From the NCBI GenBank assembly GCA_020635915.1, contig JACJYU010000001.1, positions 1,960,501 through 2,024,500 of the forward strand: a DNA stretch of 64,000 bases, in the 5' to 3' direction. Origin of the DNA: Flammeovirgaceae bacterium (lineage in GTDB: Bacteria > Bacteroidota > Bacteroidia > Cytophagales > Cyclobacteriaceae). The notes below the pieces were generated by a model. It saw only the letters and a list, made by a program, of their open reading frames with translations. It was not told the DNA's origin and searched no databases. Positions 36,310-45,238 of this stretch are shown piece after piece (the stretch's first letter is position 1; every line of letters starts with the position of its first letter). The translations under genes were made by a program, and so were the position numbers.

Positions 36310-37440
36310 TTATGTCGCCACCATGAGGTCAAGGGATATCTGATCGGCCAATAGTTTCCCTTTTTTGGTCAGGCGCAACAGGTTGCCCTCAACGGTGGCC
36401 AGGTTTTTTTCCAGCAGGCGGTCCACATAGGCTTTGTTTTGGGAGAGCAGGTCGAACTGGAAGGTATGGGCGAGCAGTTCCAGGTTGCAGCCCCACATTG
36501 TCCTGAGCGTGGTAAAAACATATTCGTTTATTTTGTTTTCCCTGGTAAGCATTTCCCGCTCAAAGGGCACCGTCCCCTTACGGATGGCTTTGAGGTAGGC
36601 GGCATTGTTGGCCACGTTGAACTGCCGCGATGCCTGGTCATAGGAATGTGCGCCAGGCCCAATGCCCAGGTAGGCCTCTTGTTTCCAATAGCTGCTGTTG
36701 TGCCTGGAGTAACGCCCGGGCTTGCAGTAGTTGGAAATTTCATAATGTTCATATCCATGGCCTTCAAGCACATCGGCCATTATCCCGAATTGTTCCGCAT
36801 GGACGGCCTCCCCCATGGGCACCAACTTTTTTTTAGCGGCCCAGTTCCCAAACACGGTCTTGGGTTCGATGGTAAGGGCATAGGCAGAGATGTGTTCCGG
36901 TGAGTACTGCAATGCCGTTTTGATATTGTGCGCCAACTGGCCATTGCCCTGTCCGGGGATGGCATAGATCAGGTCGATGTTAAGGTTTTCAAACCCTGCC
37001 TGGCGTGCGTTTTCCAGTGCGGCCACGGCCATATTGCCATCATGGGCACGGTTCAAAAATTTCAGGATGCTGTCGTCAAACGATTGGACGCCCATGCTCA
37101 GGCGGTTGAACCCTATTTTTCTGAGCATGTTGCATCGGGCAGCGGACAGGTCGTCAGGGTTGGCTTCCAGGGTTACTTCGCAGCCCGTACCGGTTTGAAA
37201 CAAGCCGCCAATGGCGTTGAATATTTTTTCGAAGTGGCGTGCTTTAAGCAAAGAGGGCGTGCCCCCTCCAAAATATATGCTGTCCAGCTTTTTGTTTTCG
37301 AGGTACCCCCTTTGCAATGCCAGCTCCTGGGCCAGGGCGTCCACCATTTCCCCGGTCTTTTCAAGGTTGGTGGAAAAATGGAAATCGCAATAGTAACAAG
37401 CCTGCTTGCAAAAGGGGATGTGGATGTAAAGTCCGGGCAT
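36310..37440 (-). CDS. hemW: Radical SAM heme chaperone HemW
   Basis: This 376-residue protein opens PGLYIHIPFCKQACYYCDF, giving the radical-SAM CxxxCxxC cluster site. The Phe two positions after the third Cys (HemN has a fourth Cys there) marks HemW rather than the oxygen-independent coproporphyrinogen oxidase HemN. YFGGGTPSLL, VTLEANPDD and MGVQSFDDSILKFLNRAHD are also typical. HemW delivers heme to membrane proteins. The start at 37440 is chosen because MPGLYIHIPFC is the family N-terminus; an in-frame ATG lies 8 codons upstream. It is divergent from the DUF4271 gene. Confidence 0.9.
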   Translation of the reverse strand: MPGLYIHIPFCKQACYYCDFHFSTNLEKTGEMVDALAQELALQRGYLENKKLDSIYFGGGTPSLLKARHFEKIFNAIGGLFQTGTGCEVTLEANPDDLSAARCNMLRKIGFNRLSMGVQSFDDSILKFLNRAHDGNMAVAALENARQAGFENLNIDLIYAIPGQGNGQLAHNIKTALQYSPEHISAYALTIEPKTVFGNWAAKKKLVPMGEAVHAEQFGIMADVLEGHGYEHYEISNYCKPGRYSRHNSSYWKQEAYLGIGPGAHSYDQASRQFNVANNAAYLKAIRKGTVPFEREMLTRENKINEYVFTTLRTMWGCNLELLAHTFQFDLLSQNKAYVDRLLEKNLATVEGNLLRLTKKGKLLADQISLDLMVAT

Positions 37441-37537
37441 GGGCGTGCCAATTTGTTGCCACAAAGGTAGGAAGAAGGGGCCGGTTTACTTAACTCGCAA
37501 TTAATCGGTAACCTTGCAAAAAAATGCAGTGCCCCGG

Positions 37538-38644
37538 GTGAGAGGATTTTTGTTTTTGCTCCTGTTTTACAACTCCCTTGCCATAGGTCACGCCCAGCCT
37601 GTGGTGGGGCATCCGGTGGTCGTGGACCTGCGGCAGGACTGGAAGGTGTTTTCAGGCGGGGCTTACGAAGCGTACAGGCCGGACGCGCATGGCAGGGACC
37701 AGGCAATATATATAGAGGTGGATCCTGGCCGGTATGACAAAGGGAGCCGGTTCATGGTGAAAGGGGCGAGGCCGTTTTCGGTATACCTCAATTTTCGCCA
37801 GGTAGCTTCCGGCATCAAGCACATGTCGTTGGACATGGACAGCCTTCGGGCGAAAATGCCATCTCCCTGGTGGTTTGCCATTTATCATGAAAGGGGGTTG
37901 TCGTGGCTTACCACGGAAGTGGTGTCCCCTCCTGAAATGCGAAAGGATATTGCCAACACGGTAAGGGCCTCCGGGCATTACCTCGATTTCTCCATTATAG
38001 CCTCTTTGCTCCTCCTGGTTTTTTTTGCGGCCCTGCTGCAAACCAATCCCCGCCATACATTCGATTACCTGAACGCGGTAAGGTTATTCTCCATTCAGGA
38101 ACGGGACGATGCTTTGCTGAACAGCCGCATTTCGGCCAGTGTAAATATCCTATACTATACCTTTTGCAGCCTGGCCGCAGGCCTGGCCTTGCTTACCATC
38201 TTCCACTTTGGCGCTGATTTAATCCCTGTTTCCAAATCGTTTGTGGCAAGCTCTTTTGGCGAATGCGTATGGCAGTGGTTAAAGGTTTCAGGGTTGGCTT
38301 TAACGGTGCTTATGGCCAAGCTATTGGTGCTCATGGGCCTTTCCCGGTTATTTGATTTCAGGGAAGCCCCGGCCTTACAGTTCCATAACTTTGTGCGCCT
38401 TGTTTTTTTTATTAGCATACTGTCGGGGGGAGCGTGCCTATGCTATTTTATTTTTAAAATTCAAAACCCGCAAGCCTATAGTTTTTTGTTAGGGGCAATA
38501 ATATTTTTATTGGCTTTGTGGCCTGTGGTCATTGGCCTAAAATTATTGAGGCGCTCGCCCTTCAGATTTTTTCATTTATTTTCATACCTTTGTGCTTCGG
38601 AATTGATACCGATTATTATCCTCATTAAGGTCTTGAATTCTTAA
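37538..38644 (+). CDS. DUF4271 membrane protein
   Basis: About 368 residues. An N-terminal signal-like segment (FLFLLLFYNSLAIGHAQ) leads into a periplasmic domain (about 25-145), then six or so membrane helices from residue ~150 to the end. RHTFDYLNAVRLFSIQERDD and the helix pattern match DUF4271 of Bacteroidota, which regularly sits next to hemD, as here (stop 19 bases before hemD). Function unknown. The frame is open from a TTG at 37514; the GTG at 37538 gives the most compact signal peptide and is preferred. Confidence 0.8.
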   Translation: MRGFLFLLLFYNSLAIGHAQPVVGHPVVVDLRQDWKVFSGGAYEAYRPDAHGRDQAIYIEVDPGRYDKGSRFMVKGARPFSVYLNFRQVASGIKHMSLDMDSLRAKMPSPWWFAIYHERGLSWLTTEVVSPPEMRKDIANTVRASGHYLDFSIIASLLLLVFFAALLQTNPRHTFDYLNAVRLFSIQERDDALLNSRISASVNILYYTFCSLAAGLALLTIFHFGADLIPVSKSFVASSFGECVWQWLKVSGLALTVLMAKLLVLMGLSRLFDFREAPALQFHNFVRLVFFISILSGGACLCYFIFKIQNPQAYSFLLGAIIFLLALWPVVIGLKLLRRSPFRFFHLFSYLCASELIPIIILIKVLNS

Positions 38645-38663
38645 GAACTGATTTAGTGTTGTT

Positions 38664-39440
38664 ATGACTGAAACCATGAACGACAGGATGACCAAAGTAA
38701 AAAGCATCCTGGTCTCTCAAGAGGCGCCCTCCGATCCGAATTCCCCCTACCTCAAGCTGGCAGAAAAATATAACCTTAAAATTGATTTCCGGCAATTTAT
38801 CCAGGTGGAGCCCATTGACATAAAGGATTTCAGAAAGCAGAAAGTGGATATCCTGGACCATACCGCCATCATCTTCACCAGCCGGAACGCGGTTGACCAT
38901 TTTTTTCAAATCTGCCGCGAACTGAAGGTTGAGATGCCGGCCGACATGAAGTATTTCTGCATCAATGAGCAGACTGCCTACTACCTTCAAAAGTATATTG
39001 TAATAAGGAAGAGGAAAATTTTTTCCGGCTCACGCGATACCCGCGACCTGATGGAGCTGATGAAGAAGCACAAAAGCGAAAAGTTCCTTTTCCCGTGCTC
39101 CGACATCCGCATCAATGAACTGCCGGATTTCCTTAGGGAAAACGAATTTGATTATTCCGAGGTGGTCATATACCACACCATGGCCGCCAACCTTAGCGAC
39201 CTCTCCGATGTTTACTACGATATCCTGGCCTTTTTTACCCCTGCCGGGATCAATTCGCTGCTGTTGAACTTTCCGGACTTTAAGCAAAACAACACCCGTA
39301 TTGCGGCCTTTGGGCCCACCACCGCCAAGGCCGTAAAGGATGCCGGGCTGATACTGGACATAGAGGCGCCCCATCCCAATGCCCCCTCCATGACCGGGGC
39401 CCTGGAACTCTACATTGTAAAGGCAAATGGCCTTAAGTAA
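38664..39440 (+). CDS. hemD: Uroporphyrinogen-III synthase
   Basis: This 258-residue protein follows the divergent HemD pattern of Bacteroidota: KSILVSQEAPSDPNSPY at the start, HTAIIFTSRNAVDHFF (first domain), KFLFPCSDIRINELPDFL, and FFTPAGINSLLLNFPDF with FGPTTAKAVKDAGL in the second domain. It cyclises hydroxymethylbilane to uroporphyrinogen III in heme synthesis. It pairs with the DUF4271 gene upstream, and hemW lies just beyond on the other strand. A TACCTTTG element inside the DUF4271 gene (38585-38592) could serve as an internal promoter. Confidence 0.88.
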   Translation: MTETMNDRMTKVKSILVSQEAPSDPNSPYLKLAEKYNLKIDFRQFIQVEPIDIKDFRKQKVDILDHTAIIFTSRNAVDHFFQICRELKVEMPADMKYFCINEQTAYYLQKYIVIRKRKIFSGSRDTRDLMELMKKHKSEKFLFPCSDIRINELPDFLRENEFDYSEVVIYHTMAANLSDLSDVYYDILAFFTPAGINSLLLNFPDFKQNNTRIAAFGPTTAKAVKDAGLILDIEAPHPNAPSMTGALELYIVKANGLK

Positions 39441-39478
39441 CTCATTAAGGGTTAAGTTTTTACCATTACCTTGATTTT

Positions 39479-39513
39479 ATTACACTTTAATTACATGGGA
39501 TTGATAGTGTAAT
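39479..39513. repeat. Inverted repeat upstream of porP
   Basis: Perfect 8-base arms ATTACACT (39479-39486) and AGTGTAAT (39506-39513) with a 19-base spacer, 35 bases before the porP start. The surroundings are A/T-rich. The placement suits a dimeric regulator site, but no regulator is known to bind it. Confidence 0.4.
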
Positions 39514-39548
39514 TATAAATGCTGTATATTTAAATCTGTTTTTGGGTA

Positions 39549-40502
39549 ATGTTGAGTAGAAGAGCCATCATAGCCATCGCACTGTTGTCCTGGACCTGGA
39601 AGGTTTCTGCCCAGCAGGATCCCCAGTTCACCCAGTACATGTTCAACACCCTTTACTACAATCCCGGGTATGCCGGTGTGGACGGGGTGACCAAGCTCAC
39701 GGCCATTCACAGAAGCCAATGGTTGGGCTATGCCCCCAGCTTTGGCGGGGGCACGGCCCCCACCACCCAGGTGGTAAGCATGACCACACCTATATATAAG
39801 ATCAACAGTGGCTTTGGGGCCTACATCGTCAACGATAAACTAGGCCCGCAAAACAACCTGGAAGCACAAGCCTCCTACGCCTATCATTTAGGGATCAAAG
39901 ACGCCAAGCTTAGCCTCGGCATGAGGGTGGGCATCTACTCCCAAACCATCAACTTTGACCAATACAGGGCCACCGACCCTAACGACCCGCTGTTGAATGC
40001 CGCAGGCAAGCAGTCGCAGGTCAGGCCCGACCTGGCCGTTGGCGCCTTTTTAAGAAAGGAAAAATATTATGCGGGCGTAAGTTTCAACCACCTGGTGAAG
40101 TCGGAGTTTGACTTTGGCGTAAACCAGCGCAATGCCCTGGCCAGCCATATTTACGTGACAGGGGGCTATTTTTATGACGTCAATTTTGATTTGAGGTTCC
40201 AGTTTACCGGCCTGGTGAAATCGGATTTTACGAAAACGACCTTTGACATAGGCGGATTGGCCTACTTTAAGGATACTATGTGGGGAGGTTTGTCGTTTCG
40301 TCAATCGGAGGCCGCTATTTTGATGTTGGGGTATAGTTTGCTAAAGGACAAATCGCTGAAGTTGGGATATGGACTGGACTATATCATTAAAGACCAGGCC
40401 GCCAAACAGCCCACTTCGCACGAATTTATGCTGACTTACGAATTACCGGTCAATCCGGGCAGCGGGAAAAAAGTGGTCCGCACCCCAAGATACAGGCACT
40501 AA
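39549..40502 (+). CDS. porP: PorP/SprF family T9SS outer membrane protein
   Basis: This 317-residue beta-barrel protein has a signal peptide ending VSAQ and the family opening QQDPQFTQYMFNTLYYNPGY, with later RSQWLGY and repeated amphipathic strands. PorP/SprF proteins sit in the outer membrane and work with the T9SS core or deliver specific cargo such as the SprB adhesin. As the first gene before gldKLMN, this copy matches the core PorP position. A 136-base gap separates it from gldK, so the two may share or split promoters. Confidence 0.92.
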   Translation: MLSRRAIIAIALLSWTWKVSAQQDPQFTQYMFNTLYYNPGYAGVDGVTKLTAIHRSQWLGYAPSFGGGTAPTTQVVSMTTPIYKINSGFGAYIVNDKLGPQNNLEAQASYAYHLGIKDAKLSLGMRVGIYSQTINFDQYRATDPNDPLLNAAGKQSQVRPDLAVGAFLRKEKYYAGVSFNHLVKSEFDFGVNQRNALASHIYVTGGYFYDVNFDLRFQFTGLVKSDFTKTTFDIGGLAYFKDTMWGGLSFRQSEAAILMLGYSLLKDKSLKLGYGLDYIIKDQAAKQPTSHEFMLTYELPVNPGSGKKVVRTPRYRH

Positions 40503-40638
40503 ACGGGGATTTATTTTGCTTTTTTGGGGATTTTATGGAATTTGGGAGCTACATTTTTTAATTATAACCGCTAAAAAGATAACTTTCGGGTCTGTAAACG
40601 TTGGCTTTGACCTGCAAAACTGATTTTTAATATCATTT

Positions 40639-41742
40639 ATGAATATGAACAAGATGGTTTCTCCAAAAGGTTTGAGCTATGTGGCTATAGTAGTGGTGGC
40701 AGCAATACTGGGCAGCTGTGGACTGTTGGGAATTGGTGGTGGTGGAGGCGGTGACCAGGGCGAGCTGGTGGGAGTGCCCAATCGGCAAGGCTGGGTGATG
40801 ACCATCCCTTACGGCATGGTGCCCGTTCCGGCCGGTACATTTCACATGGGGCAAGCTGATGAAGACCCTGCCTCCACACAGATCAACTTCAACAAGCAGG
40901 TAACCATCGGCCCGTTCTTTATGGACGATTCCGAGATCACCAACAACGAATACCGCCAGTTCACCAATTTCTTCCTGGTGGACAATGGCACCATCGAAGG
41001 CTTTCCTACCGTGAGCGAAGCGGAGTTTCGCCAAAAGTACTATCCGGACACCACCGTATGGGTGAGGGACTTTGCCCACCACATGGGGGACCCCATCCAG
41101 GACTATTATTACTGGCACCCCGGCTATGACGACTACCCCGTGGTGGGCATCAACTGGGACGCAGCGGTTTTCTTCGGAAAATGGAGGACGGCATACCTTA
41201 ACGACTACCGGAAGACCATCGGGGAATTTCCTATGCCGGAGTTCCGCCTTCCTTCGGAAGCGGAGTGGGAGTATGCCGCACGCGGTGGTCGCGACATGGC
41301 CAAATACCCCTGGGGCAACCCTTACATAAGGAACTCGAAAGGCTGTATGCTGGCCAACTTCAAGCCCGGGCGTGGAAACTTTTACGATGATGGGTTTGCC
41401 TATACCTCACCGGTACAATCCTATTTCCCGAATGATTACGGGATTTTTGATACCTCCGGGAATGTTTCCGAGTGGTGCCTGGACGACTTCAACCCGGCCT
41501 CGGTACCTACCGTTTGGGACTTGAACCCTGAATACATCGACCCCCGCACCGATCCGGAAAGTTCAAAATACGATGCCAACGTTGCCCCCAAGAAAGTCAT
41601 CCGTGGCGGTTCGTGGAAAGACGTGGCCTACTTCCTGGAGACAGGCACCAGGACTTACGAATTCAAGGATTCCGTAAGGGCCTACATCGGGTTTAGGTGT
41701 GCGGTCACGCACCTGGGAAGGTCGTCAGGAACGGAATTTTAA
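40639..41742 (+). CDS. gldK: T9SS ring lipoprotein GldK/PorK
   Basis: This 367-residue lipoprotein (signal ending AAILGSC, Cys27) carries a formylglycine-generating-enzyme-like (FGE/SUMF) fold: MVPVPAGTFHMGQADED, DSEITNNEYRQF, FRLPSEAEWEYAARGG, VSEWCLDDF and KVIRGGSWKD. GldK and GldN form the periplasmic ring under the outer membrane in the T9SS. The fold is used structurally; no enzyme activity is expected. A Gly-rich linker (GIGGGGGGDQG) follows the lipid anchor. It is the first gene of the tight gldKLMN set. Confidence 0.95.
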   Translation: MNMNKMVSPKGLSYVAIVVVAAILGSCGLLGIGGGGGGDQGELVGVPNRQGWVMTIPYGMVPVPAGTFHMGQADEDPASTQINFNKQVTIGPFFMDDSEITNNEYRQFTNFFLVDNGTIEGFPTVSEAEFRQKYYPDTTVWVRDFAHHMGDPIQDYYYWHPGYDDYPVVGINWDAAVFFGKWRTAYLNDYRKTIGEFPMPEFRLPSEAEWEYAARGGRDMAKYPWGNPYIRNSKGCMLANFKPGRGNFYDDGFAYTSPVQSYFPNDYGIFDTSGNVSEWCLDDFNPASVPTVWDLNPEYIDPRTDPESSKYDANVAPKKVIRGGSWKDVAYFLETGTRTYEFKDSVRAYIGFRCAVTHLGRSSGTEF

Positions 41743-41802
41743 TAATTGAAAACTCTCGTTATATTTAGAAACTAATTGGCAAAAACTTAAATCTATACTA
41801 CA

Positions 41803-42636
41803 ATGAGCAAGAAAAAAGGCGGATTCATGGAACTACTCTACAAGACCATTATGCCAAAGGTATATGGTATTGGGGCCGCAGTCGTAATCGTGGGCGCACT
41901 CTTTAAAATCCTCCACCTTACCGGTGCGGACGAGATGCTGATGATCGGTCTTTCAACGGAAGCCATAATCTTCTTTTTAAGTGCTTTTGAACCCCCCCAT
42001 GCCGACCCGGATTGGTCCAAGGTTTACCCGGAGTTGTCCGAGGAGTTTGAAGGGCCCGTAAGCACAACGGCCACCCGCATCAGCAACAAGCCCGCGGCCG
42101 GGGATTCGCCCTTGCTGAAAATTGACGAGATGTTGAAGACCGCAAAGGTTGACCAAAACCTGCTGGACAACCTGGGCAAAGGCCTGACCAACCTGGCCAC
42201 GTCCGCTTCGCAGATGAGCAACTTGTCCAATGCGGCCGTTGCCACCAACGAATATGCCAAAAACGTGCAGTCCGCCTCCTCGGCATTGAGCGAGATGAAC
42301 AAATCCTACGGCACGGCCATGAAGGCGGTTTCGGCCATGGCAGACGCCTCAAAAGACACCAGCGAGTACCATAGCCAGGTACAGAAAGTGACCAAGAATT
42401 TGGCCGCCCTCAACTCCGTGTATGAAATGGAATTGAAGGATGCGGACTCCCACGTGAAAAACATGAACAAGTTTTATGAGAGCCTTTCAGGGGCCATGCA
42501 GGGCATGACCAAGGTTGGGGAAAACACTTCGAAGTTTACCGGGGAGCTCGCCAAGTTGACCGACAACCTCACTTCATTGAACAGGGTATACGGCAGTATG
42601 CTTACCGCAATGAAAGGCTCTGGGCCGGCAAACTAA
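41803..42636 (+). CDS. gldL: T9SS motor protein GldL/PorL
   Basis: This 277-residue inner-membrane protein has two helices (YGIGAAVVIVGALFKILHL and MLMIGLSTEAIIFFLSAFE), with conserved charged residues inside the membrane that carry protons in the GldLM motor. A long cytoplasmic Ala/Ser/Asn-rich coiled-coil tail follows. GldL forms the pentameric proton channel that turns the GldM shaft and powers both secretion and gliding. It lies 60 bases after gldK and 45 before gldM. Confidence 0.95.
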   Translation: MSKKKGGFMELLYKTIMPKVYGIGAAVVIVGALFKILHLTGADEMLMIGLSTEAIIFFLSAFEPPHADPDWSKVYPELSEEFEGPVSTTATRISNKPAAGDSPLLKIDEMLKTAKVDQNLLDNLGKGLTNLATSASQMSNLSNAAVATNEYAKNVQSASSALSEMNKSYGTAMKAVSAMADASKDTSEYHSQVQKVTKNLAALNSVYEMELKDADSHVKNMNKFYESLSGAMQGMTKVGENTSKFTGELAKLTDNLTSLNRVYGSMLTAMKGSGPAN

Positions 42637-42681
42637 ATTTTCAATTCGAAACATAAGGACATTTATTTAAACACATAGACC

Positions 42682-44280
42682 ATGGCAGGCGGTAAGGAAA
42701 CCCCAAGACAGAAAATGATTGGTATGATGTACCTGGTGCTCACAGCGCTGCTGGCGCTCCAGGTAAGTAGTGCTGTGTTGGAGAAATTTGCCATCATCAA
42801 CGTGACGCTCGAAGACCTGGTGGCAGAGGAGAACAGGAAAAATGCTGCGGTACTGGCGGCCATCCGGGAGGCAGGCCAGGGAAAAACAAACCCTAAAGTA
42901 TTGGCCGCAGTGGCCAACGCGGACAAGGTAAGGGCTGCAACCCAGGACGTGATGTCAAAAATTGCAGATGTGAAAAAGAAAATGATAGACCTCTCCACTA
43001 CCTCCGGGCAGATTGACGAGGCGCTCATCAACAATCACGGGTCGCAGGTGGCCACCCTCATGATCGATCCCAGGAGCGTGACCGGGAAGGAATTCGAAAA
43101 ATCCCTTAATGACTATGTGAACACCCTAAGCCAATTGACCGGGGAGAAATATGAAAGAATAGCCAAGCCGCCACGGGAAATAGATTTCTTTAAGGACGAC
43201 CCCGATCAAAACAAAAAAGATTTTTTAACATTCACCTTTGAGAACACCCCTCCTATTGCGGCCATTGCTTCACTCAATCAATTTCAGACGGAGTTGCTGA
43301 CCACGGAAGCCATGGCCTTGCAAAAACTGGCTGTTGATGCAAATGCAGGAGTTGTGAAATTTGATAAAATCGTGCCCATGGTAAAGCCGAAATCGTCCAT
43401 AGTGGCGGCCGGGGACAAATACGAGGCGGATATGTTCATTACCGCCTCTGCCGAAGGGCTCACCCCTGAAATGTTCAAGGACGGGCAAAAACTGGACGTG
43501 CAATTGGATCCTACCTATGGCGTGATGATGGGAAAGGTTTCCTTCCCCGCCTCCGGTGGAAATTATGACAAGAACGGGTTGGCGAGGAAGACCTTTGAGG
43601 CCGAAATACGCATTGGGGACAGCGAAGACCAAATCTACAAGCAAACCATAGAATATTTTGTGGCCAAGCCCGTTATCCGGGTGACCACCGGTAACGCACC
43701 AACCCTCTATATGAATTGTGGCAATGCGGTAAATATTGAAGTGCCTGCCCTGGGCACCAACTATAACCCCAGCTTTTCCGCAAAAGGCGGGTCGGTAATT
43801 AAAGGCGACAAGCCGGGCAAAGTGATCCTGGTGCCCAAAGAAAGGAAAATGTCGGTAACGGTGGTGAACAGCGGGGCCACCCTGGGAACGGAATCCTTTG
43901 ACGTAAAGCAGATCCCGGCCCCAAGGTACGTGGCAATGGACAATAACAGAAGGCCCATAGACCTGAAGAATGGCGTGCGGGGCGCCAGCCTTACCGGGCT
44001 GCGCATAACCGCAGAGGCAGAGGAAAACTTTAAGCAGGAGGTGCCTCAGGACGCCAATTACAGGATACGCAGCATGGAGGTGATCCTGGCTAGGGGGACG
44101 CAACGTGTGGCCACCTTAAATGCAAACTCTGAAATATTGGATATGGGCGCCTGGCGCTCGCAATTCAGGCCCGGTGACCGCCTGATCATCGACATTAAGT
44201 CAGTGACCAGAAGGACGTTCCAGGGCCAGGACGAGAAAGTGCCCATAAGGTCGGAAGTCATAAACATTCCAATTCAATAA
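42682..44280 (+). CDS. gldM: T9SS motor shaft GldM/PorM
   Basis: This 532-residue protein has one N-terminal membrane helix (GMMYLVLTALLALQVSSAV) after the conserved GGKETPRQKM, then a large periplasmic part of four domains (helical D1, beta-rich D2-D4). GldM dimers cross the periplasm from GldL to the GldK/GldN ring and turn with proton flow. Length and the opening sequence are as in the family. The stop is 12 bases before gldN. Confidence 0.95.
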   Translation: MAGGKETPRQKMIGMMYLVLTALLALQVSSAVLEKFAIINVTLEDLVAEENRKNAAVLAAIREAGQGKTNPKVLAAVANADKVRAATQDVMSKIADVKKKMIDLSTTSGQIDEALINNHGSQVATLMIDPRSVTGKEFEKSLNDYVNTLSQLTGEKYERIAKPPREIDFFKDDPDQNKKDFLTFTFENTPPIAAIASLNQFQTELLTTEAMALQKLAVDANAGVVKFDKIVPMVKPKSSIVAAGDKYEADMFITASAEGLTPEMFKDGQKLDVQLDPTYGVMMGKVSFPASGGNYDKNGLARKTFEAEIRIGDSEDQIYKQTIEYFVAKPVIRVTTGNAPTLYMNCGNAVNIEVPALGTNYNPSFSAKGGSVIKGDKPGKVILVPKERKMSVTVVNSGATLGTESFDVKQIPAPRYVAMDNNRRPIDLKNGVRGASLTGLRITAEAEENFKQEVPQDANYRIRSMEVILARGTQRVATLNANSEILDMGAWRSQFRPGDRLIIDIKSVTRRTFQGQDEKVPIRSEVINIPIQ

Positions 44281-44292
44281 AATAAAGTAAAA

Positions 44293-45189
44293 ATGCAGAT
44301 TAAGGGATTTTTGTCGGTGTTGGCTTTGGTTGGAATTGGCGCCTGTGCGTATGCGCAGGAAACGGAAGGTCAAATCAACCCAAATTCGTTGATACCCATT
44401 CCTAAGTACGAGCAACTTTTTAAGGTACGGGTATGGAGGAACATCGACCTCCGCGAGAAGCAGAACAAGGGCTTTTTTGCCCGTGGCAACGAGATCACCA
44501 AGCTTATCCTGGAAGCGGTGAAATCGGGTGAACTGGCCGATGTTTATTACAAAGACTCCGTCAACCGCAAGATGCCCAAAGACGAGTTTTTGGGTTCTTT
44601 GGTGGCCCAGCAAGGACAAACCTTTCCGGCCTGGGACCCCAACCAAGATTGGTACGGTGGGGACCGGGTTACCTACAACGGTAAAAATTATGAGGCCATT
44701 GTGGACTCGAGGGGCGTGAACCCCGAAGGTTCCATGGATTGGCAGCAGACCTCTGCCGGAAAGCCTGTGGAATTCCTCCCTTTTGAGATTTATAAATTGA
44801 CCATGCAGGAGGACATCATATTTGACAAGCGCAGGTCGCGGTTGTACTATGACATACAGGCCATCTTGATGTCAGCGTTCGATATCAACACGGGCACCTT
44901 TAAGGATTTGGGATGGTTTAAGTACAAAGACCTGGAGAAGGTGTTTAGGAACCACCCGGACGAAGCCGTTTGGTTTAACCGTTACAATTCGGCAGAAAAC
45001 AAAAATTACGCTGATGCCTTTTTGTTGAGGCTGTTCCACGGTACCATTGAGAAGGTGGAAAACCCCGACAACGAGACGATTTATGATACCTACGCGGCCA
45101 ACGGCAGGCCATACAAAGAGTCGGTATGGGCACGTGAGTGGGAGGAAATGAAGCTGATGGAGCGTGAGCATAACCTCTGGGAGTATTAG
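44293..45189 (+). CDS. gldN: T9SS ring protein GldN/PorN with a carbohydrate-binding-like insert
   Basis: This 298-residue periplasmic protein has a signal ending AYAQ. It is recognised by position and by FARGNEITKLILEAVKSGEL, EIYKLTMQEDIIFDKRRSR, WFKYKDLEKVFRNHPDEAVW and the terminal EREHNLW. It binds GldK to form the ring contacted by GldM. Unusually, residues 113-151 read AWDPNQDWYGGDRVTYNG, then KNYEAIVDSRGVNPEGSMDW. This reproduces the spacing of CBM5/12 chitin-binding modules (W..Y..GD.V.YNG..Y.A...P..W). I do not recall such an insert in flavobacterial GldN. An alternative lipobox (IGAC) in the signal is weaker than the AQ cleavage site. Confidence 0.9.
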   Translation: MQIKGFLSVLALVGIGACAYAQETEGQINPNSLIPIPKYEQLFKVRVWRNIDLREKQNKGFFARGNEITKLILEAVKSGELADVYYKDSVNRKMPKDEFLGSLVAQQGQTFPAWDPNQDWYGGDRVTYNGKNYEAIVDSRGVNPEGSMDWQQTSAGKPVEFLPFEIYKLTMQEDIIFDKRRSRLYYDIQAILMSAFDINTGTFKDLGWFKYKDLEKVFRNHPDEAVWFNRYNSAENKNYADAFLLRLFHGTIEKVENPDNETIYDTYAANGRPYKESVWAREWEEMKLMEREHNLWEY

Positions 45190-45214
45190 GAGGCCGGCAT
45201 TGCAAGAAAACCAC

Positions 45215-45238
45215 GGGGGCTTAAAGGCCCCCTTTTTT
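45215..45238 (+). terminator. Intrinsic terminator after gldN
   Basis: GGGGGC (45215-45220), loop TTAAAG, GCCCCC (45227-45232) and six T residues (45233-45238). It ends the gldKLMN operon. It overlaps the last codons and stop of the convergent uvrC, which lacks a comparable T-run on its own strand. Confidence 0.75.

Noticed and set aside
40739..40754. Gly codon run in gldK (GGTGGTGGTGGAGGCGGT) as a repeat array
   Set aside because: It encodes the flexible linker after the lipid anchor and is only a few codons long.
44293..44360. GldN as a lipoprotein (IGAC in the signal)
   Set aside because: The usual signal peptidase I site AYAQ follows directly and GldN is known as a soluble periplasmic protein.
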